Origin: Acetobacterium sp.
GTDB taxonomy: Bacteria; Bacillota; Clostridia; Eubacteriales; Eubacteriaceae
Length of the DNA: 5,536 nt
Assembly (NCBI GenBank): GCA_022013395.1
Contig: JAKLQL010000526.1
Span: 1 to 5,536 of the forward strand
Reading direction: 5' to 3'
Below the pieces are notes generated by a model. It was not told where the DNA came from. It did not search any database and saw nothing but the letters and a program-made list of their open reading frames with translations. Of the stretch, positions 1 to 5,536 are shown one piece after another. Within the stretch, counting starts at the first letter, position 1. Each line of letters starts with the position of its first letter. The translations under genes were made by a program, and so were the position numbers.

Positions 1-2099
1 AAATTGTTATGATTGTCAGCGGGGTGATCATGCTCATCTGGCTGGTATCAATTTACTGGATCTTGCGGCTGCGCCGAGAAATTGAAAAGCGCAAAAAAAT
101 TCAGAATGATCTGGAGTTGGCCAAGTTGGAGGCAGAATCGGCCAATAATATTAAATCAAGCTTTCTGGCCCGGATGTCCCATGAAATCAGAACCCCTCCC
201 AATGCCATTACCGGCATGGCTTATCTGGTGAAAAGGACCCAGGTCACCCTGACTCAGAAAATGTATCTGGATCGGATTACCCAATCGGCCAATACCATGC
301 TGAGCATTATCAATGACATTTTGGATTTTTCAAAAATTGAAGCTGGGAAAATTGAGCTGGAACGGGTGTCGTTTAATCTTGATCTGGTGATTCAGGATGT
401 CATTAACATTGTATCTTATAAAATCGAAGAACAGCGGATTGGATTTAAACTGACTAAAGACCCCAAGATTCCGAACTGCTATTTTGGGGATGCCAAACGG
501 ATCGAACAGATTTTACTTAATTTAATCAATAATGCCACTAAGTTTACAACCGTCGGTGAAGTGTCGCTTGATATTCGCCTGGTGGCCAGGGAATCCAACC
601 GATATCACCTGGCTTTTACCGTTAGAGACACTGGCATTGGGATGTCCGAAGATCAGATCAAAAATCTCTTTGAACCGTTTGCTCAAGGTGATGCCAGCAT
701 TAATCGGCGGTTCGGCGGAACGGGATTGGGTCTTTCCATCGTAAAAAGTCTGGTCGAAATGATGTCCGGGGAGATTCAAGTCTACAGTACCGTTGGTGAA
801 GGCTCAACGTTTATTGTGGAGCTATCATTAGAAAAAGATCTGGAAAAAGAAGCGGAATATCAAGAACAGGTGTCTTCATTATACTTTAACGATATAAAAA
901 CTCTGGTGCTGGAGAAAACCGGGTCGAATATGAACATCATTGACAGTTATTTAAGTGCTTTTGGGATGCATTGTGAACTGACAACGTCCCCGGCTAGCGC
1001 AATTAATATGTTGGAACTGGAAAACAGCAAGTTCTCAGCGCCCTTTGATCTGCTGATTCTTGATTATGACACGCCCACCAGCGGCGGGTTTAAATTTGTT
1101 GAAATGCTTCAGGAAAACAAAAAAATAGTCAAAAAACCTAAGGTGATTATGCTGTTGCCGATGATGCGGGAGGATTTGTTTGACAAACTGGATACCCAGG
1201 GCGTTGACATCGGCATCGGAAAACCGATTATTCCATCGGTTTTATACAACGGCATTCTGGAAATTTTCAGAACCAAAGCCCTTGTTGTCAATCAGCAGTT
1301 TACTCAGGAAGAAATCAGACAGGAGATAATGGAAAATTCCTATGGTGTTTTAGTGGTAGAAGACAATAAAACCAACCAGCTGATTGCCAAATCCCTGCTT
1401 GAACCGGTGGGTTTTCGTGTGTGGCTGGGGAATGATGGTCAGGAAGGGATTGCGCTGTTTAAAACCTACCAGAATGACATCGATTTAGTGCTGATGGATC
1501 TGCACATGCCGATTCTTAATGGCTATGAAGCTGCCGAAAAGATTCGGGAAATTTCGCCAGATGTGCCGATTGTGGCGATGACTGCGGATGTGATTCAGGG
1601 GGTTAAAGAAAAGTGTGAAGCGGCCGGCATCCATCACTACATCAGTAAACCCTTTGACCCAGAACGATTTGTGGAAACAGTCAGCGAAATTATCCGGGCC
1701 AAACAAAATACTGAAAGCGAGACCGAAGTCGTTCCGATTTCTGAAACAATTAAAAAAGATGAATTGGATACCGTTGTGCTTGATCGCCAACAAGGACTCA
1801 ACTATATGGGAAACAACAAAGCACGGTATGAGAGTGTTCTAAAGGCTTATTTTGAGGAGAATCAGGAAATTAATATCAACCTGGCTGCAGCGATTAAGAA
1901 TAAAGGTTATGAAGAAGCCACCCAGATGGTGCATAAGGTTAAAAGTAGCTCAGGAAGTATCGGTGCAAAACAGGTTTTTCAGATTGCCATGAATTTGCAA
2001 GAGGCCCTTGAAGACAGATCGGAAGAAGAGATAGCGCGACTGTATCCCCAGTTTATCAAAGCAATGGATGCATTACTGGCAGACATCGAAAAAAGCTGA
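1..2099 (+). CDS. Hybrid sensor histidine kinase (TM-HisKA-HATPase-REC-REC-Hpt), 5'-partial
   Basis: This is the C-terminal part of an inner-membrane sensor kinase that runs a His-Asp-His phosphorelay. The frame is already open at base 3 and the two codons before the ATG at 9 (Ile, Val) extend the same hydrophobic helix. No ribosome binding site is visible there, so the real start lies upstream, probably with an extracytoplasmic sensor domain. Numbering from the ATG at 9: transmembrane helix about 1-20, followed by a basic stretch (RLRREIEKRKK) and a coiled-coil linker to 50; HisKA about 51-116 with phospho-His H58; HATPase_c about 157-275 with N box around N175, G1 box DTGIG (207-211), F box FEPF (221-224) and G2 box GGTGLGL (236-242). 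A degenerate receiver spans about 296-420. A complete receiver spans about 445-562 with E451/D452, phospho-Asp D497, T525 and K547. A C-terminal Hpt domain (about 585-696) carries H642 in VHKVKSS. The stop is TGA at 2097. The layout is EvgS/BvgS/BarA-like. The ligand and output regulator cannot be told from the window. Odd point: the H box reads RTPPN, not the usual RTPMN or RTPLN. Confidence 0.95.
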   Translation, partial: IVMIVSGVIMLIWLVSIYWILRLRREIEKRKKIQNDLELAKLEAESANNIKSSFLARMSHEIRTPPNAITGMAYLVKRTQVTLTQKMYLDRITQSANTMLSIINDILDFSKIEAGKIELERVSFNLDLVIQDVINIVSYKIEEQRIGFKLTKDPKIPNCYFGDAKRIEQILLNLINNATKFTTVGEVSLDIRLVARESNRYHLAFTVRDTGIGMSEDQIKNLFEPFAQGDASINRRFGGTGLGLSIVKSLVEMMSGEIQVYSTVGEGSTFIVELSLEKDLEKEAEYQEQVSSLYFNDIKTLVLEKTGSNMNIIDSYLSAFGMHCELTTSPASAINMLELENSKFSAPFDLLILDYDTPTSGGFKFVEMLQENKKIVKKPKVIMLLPMMREDLFDKLDTQGVDIGIGKPIIPSVLYNGILEIFRTKALVVNQQFTQEEIRQEIMENSYGVLVVEDNKTNQLIAKSLLEPVGFRVWLGNDGQEGIALFKTYQNDIDLVLMDLHMPILNGYEAAEKIREISPDVPIVAMTADVIQGVKEKCEAAGIHHYISKPFDPERFVETVSEIIRAKQNTESETEVVPISETIKKDELDTVVLDRQQGLNYMGNNKARYESVLKAYFEENQEININLAAAIKNKGYEEATQMVHKVKSSSGSIGAKQVFQIAMNLQEALEDRSEEEIARLYPQFIKAMDALLADIEKS

Positions 2100-2120
2100 C
2101 GAAAAATTATGAAATAGATT

Positions 2121-2173
2121 AAGAATGCGACCGTGAAACAGTTTGGCGACTGCCAAAACAAGCGGTTATTCTT
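2121..2173 (+). terminator. Interrupted hairpin downstream of the kinase gene (possible terminator)
   Basis: Three nested inverted-repeat segments share one axis. AAGAAT (2121-2126) pairs with ATTCTT (2168-2173), ACCG (2130-2133) pairs with CGGT (2163-2166), and TTTGGC (2142-2147) pairs with GCCAAA (2152-2157) around a GACT loop. It begins 21 bases after the kinase stop and lies upstream of the transporter promoter, so terminating kinase transcription is the simplest role. The middle internal loop is large (8 and 5 bases) and no clean run of T follows; the downstream sequence is only AT-rich. It is therefore not a textbook intrinsic terminator and could be a processed or protein-bound RNA structure. 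Confidence 0.35.
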
Positions 2174-2213
2174 CAAATTCTTACCGGGATTTGGTAGTAA
2201 AAAAAATTAATTA

Positions 2214-2222
2214 TGCTATAAT
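2214..2222 (+). promoter_or_regulatory. Extended -10 promoter for the MFS transporter
   Basis: TGCTATAAT is a perfect match to the extended -10 element of vegetative sigma factor promoters (TGnTATAAT). No good -35 box stands at 16-18 bases upstream; the nearest resemblance, TTGGTA at 2191-2196, would leave a 20-base spacer. Extended -10 promoters often do without a -35 box. An A-rich stretch (2199-2206) lies within the spacer region. Transcription would start near 2229, giving a leader of about 28 bases, too short for a riboswitch. The gene thus appears to be transcribed separately from the kinase. Confidence 0.7.
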
Positions 2223-2243
2223 AAGTGCAGATTGATTTAAGTT

Positions 2244-2251
2244 GAGGAGGG
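2244..2251 (+). promoter_or_regulatory. Strong ribosome binding site that sets the transporter start
   Basis: GAGGAGGG is a near-complete Shine-Dalgarno sequence ending 5 bases before ATG 2257. An in-frame TTG at 2242 would place the start within and before this site, and the resulting extra residues (MRRVT) would simply be translated Shine-Dalgarno sequence. ATG 2257 is therefore the start. Confidence 0.9.
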
Positions 2252-2256
2252 TAACA

Positions 2257-3603
2257 ATGTTAAATATTGCTTCGCGTATTGATCAGCTGCCATTGACCCC
2301 GATGTTGAAGAAGGTACTTCTTTTAACCGGACTGGGGTGGATGTTTGATGCTATGGATCAGGGCATGGTTTCCGGTGTGATGGCGGCCATTGGTAAGGAA
2401 TGGGCTTTGGATCCCAGCCAGCTGGGTTTGCTGGGGAGTATTGGGATGCTCGGTATGGCTCTGGGTGCCGGCTTGTCTGGGATGGCCGCCGATAAATGGG
2501 GCCGCCGAACCGTTATTATGTGGACCCTGGTCATTTATGGGGTGTCCAGCGCCCTGTCTGGGTTTGCGGTTAATTTTACGATGTTATTAATTTTAAGATT
2601 CTGTACCGGTTTTGGCCTGGGTGGTGAATTACCAGCCGCTTCCACCTTGGTCAGTGAATTCTCGCCCACCCGAATCCGAGGCAGAAATGTTATTATTCTG
2701 GAAAGTTTCTGGGCCTGGGGATGGCTGATTGCGGCCTTTGTCGCTTACTTGTTTATTCCGGTTTATGGATGGCGGATGGCCTTTCTGGTGGGTGGTATTC
2801 CGGCTTTATTTGCAGCCTTATTTCGGATGTCCGTGCCCGAGTCACCGCGATATCTGGAATCAGTGGGAAAAACGGCTGAAGCTGAAGCACTGCTGAAGAC
2901 CATGGAAAAGCAGGCGAATATTACCAGTCCGATTATGTCTGATGAAAGCAAAACCGACAAACTCAGCCATATCAAGGCATCATTCTTAGATTTATGGTCC
3001 AAACCATATGCCAGATCAACCATTGTTTTGTGGGTAATCTGGTTTGGTATTAATTTTGGCTACTATGGTTTTGTTTTGTGGACCCCATCATTATTGGTGG
3101 CAAAAGGCTTTACGCTGACCAAAAGCTTTGAATTTACGTTGATCATGTGCGTGGCGCAGTTGCCGGGATATTTTAGTGCCGCATATCTGATTGAAAAAGT
3201 GGGACGAAAAAAAGTACTGGCTATTTATTTTGCCGGAACTGCTCTGGCGGCCTGGTTATTTGGTCATGCCGGCAGTGTTGAGCAAATTCTGATCTATGGT
3301 TCCATGCTTTATTTCTTTAGTTTGGGTGCCTGGGGATGCGTTTATGCTTACACCCCAGAAGTCTATCCGACTTTTTTCAGGGCAACTGGCTCTGGTTGGG
3401 CAGCCGCATTTGGACGAATCGGCGCTTTTATCGCCCCCTTTGTGGTCCCGGTGATCTATAATTTTTATGGTACCGAAGTTGGTTATACCAATGTATTTAT
3501 TACCCTGACCCTGGTCTTTGCAGTGGTGGCAGTTGTTGTTGCGGTATTTGGCAAAGAGACCATGGGAAAAACCCTGGAAGAAATAAACACGCCCCAGATT
3601 TAA
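2257..3603 (+). CDS. MFS transporter, YceI/NiaP-like (putative niacin/nicotinamide uptake)
   Basis: A 448-residue, 12-helix Major Facilitator Superfamily permease of the cytoplasmic membrane. It shows MFS motif A after the second helix (GMAADKWGRR, 75-84) and its second-half counterpart (LIEKVGRKK, 311-319). It also has PESPRYL (194-200) before the central cytoplasmic loop (about 200-250), YTPEVYP (365-371) followed by RATGSG (375-380), and a sugar-porter-like tail GKETMGKTLEE (432-442). From memory of the family, LGWMFDAMD near residue 26, GLGGELP..STLVSE around 120-134, LESFWA (148-153), AQLPGYFSAA (300-309) and LGAWG near 356 match Bacillus subtilis YceI (NiaP), a niacin transporter. Length and both ends look complete. 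Substrate is inferred from this resemblance only: related MFS members carry aromatic acids or sugars, and no NAD-pathway gene or recognisable NiaR operator is nearby. It has its own promoter and converges on the GGDEF-EAL gene. Confidence 0.93.
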   Translation: MLNIASRIDQLPLTPMLKKVLLLTGLGWMFDAMDQGMVSGVMAAIGKEWALDPSQLGLLGSIGMLGMALGAGLSGMAADKWGRRTVIMWTLVIYGVSSALSGFAVNFTMLLILRFCTGFGLGGELPAASTLVSEFSPTRIRGRNVIILESFWAWGWLIAAFVAYLFIPVYGWRMAFLVGGIPALFAALFRMSVPESPRYLESVGKTAEAEALLKTMEKQANITSPIMSDESKTDKLSHIKASFLDLWSKPYARSTIVLWVIWFGINFGYYGFVLWTPSLLVAKGFTLTKSFEFTLIMCVAQLPGYFSAAYLIEKVGRKKVLAIYFAGTALAAWLFGHAGSVEQILIYGSMLYFFSLGAWGCVYAYTPEVYPTFFRATGSGWAAAFGRIGAFIAPFVVPVIYNFYGTEVGYTNVFITLTLVFAVVAVVVAVFGKETMGKTLEEINTPQI

Positions 3604-3636
3604 TTTTACCTGAACTTAATTTAATATGAAACGAAG

Positions 3637-3672
3637 AACTGCCTGTGATCGTTTATTCGGTCACAGGCAGTT
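3637..3672. terminator. Bidirectional terminator hairpin between convergent genes
   Basis: A 12-bp perfect inverted repeat (3637-3648 with 3661-3672, AACTGCCTGTGA and its complement) extends inward through a T-G wobble and two G-C pairs to a 15-bp stem with a 6-base loop, TTTATT (3652-3657). It begins 33 bases after the transporter stop and also covers the 3' end of the opposite gene, so it can serve both. The T runs are modest on each side: TTTT on the plus strand (3671-3674, partly in the stem), and TTCTTCGTTT on the minus strand. The TAA stop of the minus-strand gene (3653-3655) sits in the loop and the right arm encodes its last residues. Confidence 0.75.
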
Positions 3673-5536
3673 TTGAGTGCTGCAGATCTTTTAAGAATAA
3701 ATTTTCAAACTCAGCCCCGGGAACTGGTCGCCCGAGATAAAAACCCTGGATTTCTTCACAGCCAAGTTCAGCGAGGATATCCAGCTGATTCTTGGTTTCA
3801 ACCCCTTCGGCAATGGTATTGATGCCGATTGTTTTGGCCAGCAAAATAATGGCTTGAACAATCTGTTTTGCCTTGACGCTGGTGACAATCGAGTCGATTA
3901 GCGGTTTGGCAATTTTGATGCGGTCAATGGTAAAGTGTTTGAGATAAGAAATCGACGAATAGCCAGTTCCGAAATCATCGATGGAAACCGACATTCCAAT
4001 GGATTTAAAAAGATTAAAGATTTGGGACATTCGGTATTCGCCATCCATGGCCATGCTTTCGGTAATTTCGATATCCAACCATTTGGGATTGAAGGCATTA
4101 TTTTCTGCGAGTTGTTTTAGCTCAGTTAACAGATTGGTGCTGTTAAGCTGTTTGGGTGATATATTGATGCCCATTTTCAAGTTTTGGTCATAGCGAGTGT
4201 TCCAATCGGTGATCTGAAGCACCGCTTTTTTTAGCACCCAGATGCCAATTTCATTGATATGATCTGTCTCTTCGGCAACTTGGATAAATTCAGCTGGGGT
4301 CATGATTTCATTATCGGAGGAAACCCAACGGATCAGTGCCTCAATGCCGGAAAGTTTGCCGTCGGGGATGCTGAATTGAGGTTGATAGAATAGTCTTAAA
4401 TCATCATAGAAATCATTGCGTCGCAGGAATAGTTCAATTTCATTGCGTTTTTTGGTTTTGTCATGAATCAAAGAATTATAAACGGCAAATTTGTTAATGC
4501 CCGTAGATTTGGCGTGATAAAGGGCAATATCAGCATTCTTGATGAGCGCCTCGGCGGTTTGGGCACCATTTGGGAAAATGGAAATACCAATACGGAGGGC
4601 TGGGTAAAAGATATAGCCGTTGATGTATAGTTCTTTACTGCAGGTTGCAATAATGGTTTTTGCCATTTCAGCGGCGACATCATTTTCAGCGTAGCCAGTA
4701 CAGGCCAGAACAAATTCATCACCGCCCATTCGGGCAATCGTCGAGTGATCACAGGCAGATTTGACTAAACGCTTTGAAATCTCAATGAGAACCCGGTCAC
4801 CAATATTATGGCCGTAGGTATCATTGATTAATTTGAACCGATCCAAATCCATGTAAAAAAGCGTAATCGTCTGATTTTGAGTCATATTTGAAATTCTTTC
4901 CTCTAAATCAGTGAGAAAATAGCGGCGATTGTACAGATTGGTCAGGGTATCGGTATTGGACAGGTAATGGAGCTCTCTGTTTTTATTGATCAGTTCAACA
5001 TTGGCTTCGTGAAGTTCATTGGTTCGTTTGGCAATAATGGATTCCAGTTCGGTATTGAGTTGCAGTTCTTTTTTTAACAACGCTTCGTTTTTTATGGAAT
5101 TCTGGATATATGAGTTCAGCCCCATATAAACAACGGTTAAGGTAATGAAGATAAGAAATTCAGATAAGACAAACCCCCGTACCAAAATGACAAGAATGGG
5201 GCACAGCAGAATAAAAATTTCTTTTGAGCGAGTTCCGACGTTCGTTGATAAAGCGGGAGCAGTAAGTAAGTCTTTTTTTTCAGCATACAGGGGCATCAAT
5301 CCGCCGATGGCAATAATCAACAGGGCCGCCAGATAGATTGCATCAATAAGCGAATTGGCCACATAAATATCATTATAGGCACTGTAATAATAATATAAGT
5401 CTGTCAGGACAAACAGAAAAATACCCCCAGAAATAAAGCGCACAACTAGCGGAATTTCCCCCCCACGAATGGATAAATACCAAATGACGATACCAACATA
5501 AACAAGAATATCGATGACAATCGAAATTACTGAAAA
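3653..5536 (-). CDS. Membrane-bound GGDEF-EAL protein (cyclic di-GMP synthesis/breakdown), 5'-partial
   Basis: A bifunctional-type c-di-GMP protein with a multi-helix membrane N-terminus. A GTG at 5443 could be read as a start, but the frame continues without a stop to the window edge. Those 31 further codons encode another membrane helix (IVIDILVYVGIVIWYLSI), so the true start lies outside. Numbering from the GTG: helices about 4-24, 34-54, 76-93 and 95-113; coiled-coil linker about 116-162; GGDEF domain about 162-322; EAL domain about 336-585. The cyclase site looks intact: GGDEF at 240-244, metal-binding D199 in MDLDRFK, and N207 and D216 in NDTYGHNIGD. The inhibitory RxxD site five residues before GGDEF is absent (CDHS). 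The EAL domain keeps E368 (EALIRW), N427, E459/E462 (EITE), DDFGTGYSS (489-497), K510, EGVE (546-549) and Q566. The usual Asp two residues after K510 (KID) is Ala512. Direction of activity is therefore uncertain. The 3' end overlaps the terminator hairpin shared with the convergent transporter gene. Confidence 0.95.
   Translation of the reverse strand, partial: FSVISIVIDILVYVGIVIWYLSIRGGEIPLVVRFISGGIFLFVLTDLYYYYSAYNDIYVANSLIDAIYLAALLIIAIGGLMPLYAEKKDLLTAPALSTNVGTRSKEIFILLCPILVILVRGFVLSEFLIFITLTVVYMGLNSYIQNSIKNEALLKKELQLNTELESIIAKRTNELHEANVELINKNRELHYLSNTDTLTNLYNRRYFLTDLEERISNMTQNQTITLFYMDLDRFKLINDTYGHNIGDRVLIEISKRLVKSACDHSTIARMGGDEFVLACTGYAENDVAAEMAKTIIATCSKELYINGYIFYPALRIGISIFPNGAQTAEALIKNADIALYHAKSTGINKFAVYNSLIHDKTKKRNEIELFLRRNDFYDDLRLFYQPQFSIPDGKLSGIEALIRWVSSDNEIMTPAEFIQVAEETDHINEIGIWVLKKAVLQITDWNTRYDQNLKMGINISPKQLNSTNLLTELKQLAENNAFNPKWLDIEITESMAMDGEYRMSQIFNLFKSIGMSVSIDDFGTGYSSISYLKHFTIDRIKIAKPLIDSIVTSVKAKQIVQAIILLAKTIGINTIAEGVETKNQLDILAELGCEEIQGFYLGRPVPGAEFENLFLKDLQHSKLPVTE

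Noticed and set aside
9..11. ATG at 9 as the true start of the histidine kinase
   Set aside because: It sits inside a transmembrane helix, has no ribosome binding site in the visible bases, and the frame is open upstream.
1485..1793. Antisense 102-codon open frame in the kinase
   Set aside because: It is opposite the well-conserved receiver domain; its composition is what reverse-frame translation of that domain gives.
2182..2196. TACC/GGTA inverted repeat near the transporter promoter as an operator
   Set aside because: Only 4 bp with a 7-base loop, readily expected by chance; no known regulator site recognised.
2242..2244. TTG at 2242 as the transporter start
   Set aside because: It overlaps the GAGGAGGG Shine-Dalgarno sequence; ATG 2257 follows that site at good spacing.
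2223..2256. Riboswitch in the transporter leader
   Set aside because: The predicted leader is about 28 bases, too short for any known riboswitch aptamer.
4468..4752. Minus-strand 94-codon open frame inside the GGDEF domain
   Set aside because: It lies in another frame of a gene with clear GGDEF motifs, has no recognisable protein features and no separate start signals.
1..5536. A new multi-gene system linking the kinase, transporter and c-di-GMP protein
   Set aside because: The genes have separate transcription signals and opposite orientations, and all three belong to well-known families; adjacency alone does not support a joint system.

Overview
The window holds three protein-coding genes and two short intergenic regions. 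The codon use, moderate GC content, strong GGAGG-type ribosome binding site and protein relationships point to a Gram-positive anaerobe of the Clostridia. An Acetobacterium/Eubacteriaceae-like organism is my best guess, but this is an inference from protein flavour and no marker gene confirms it.

Layout. (1) Positions 1-2099 (+) are the 3' part of a large membrane-bound hybrid ('unorthodox') histidine kinase: last transmembrane helix, HisKA, HATPase_c, a degenerate receiver, an intact receiver and a C-terminal Hpt domain. Its sensor region lies upstream of the window. (2) Positions 2100-2256 are intergenic, with a long interrupted hairpin, an extended -10 promoter and a strong ribosome binding site. 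(3) Positions 2257-3603 (+) encode a complete 448-residue MFS transporter closely resembling Bacillus YceI/NiaP (niacin/nicotinamide uptake). (4) Positions 3604-3672 hold a strong hairpin between two convergent genes, probably a bidirectional terminator, whose right arm lies inside the end of the next gene. (5) Positions 3653-5536 (-) encode a membrane-anchored GGDEF-EAL (cyclic di-GMP) protein. Its reading frame runs off the right edge, so its N-terminus is missing.

The three genes look like independent transcription units. The transporter has its own promoter, and the c-di-GMP gene runs the opposite way. Two are signalling proteins (a multistep phosphorelay and c-di-GMP turnover) flanking a nutrient transporter, but nothing in the sequence ties them into one pathway. 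I see no mobile element, tRNA, rRNA, CRISPR or defence system. The points most worth a second look are residue-level departures: a Pro just after the kinase phospho-His motif, a receiver lacking key residues, a missing Asp in the EAL 'KID' motif, and a GGDEF domain without its inhibitory site.
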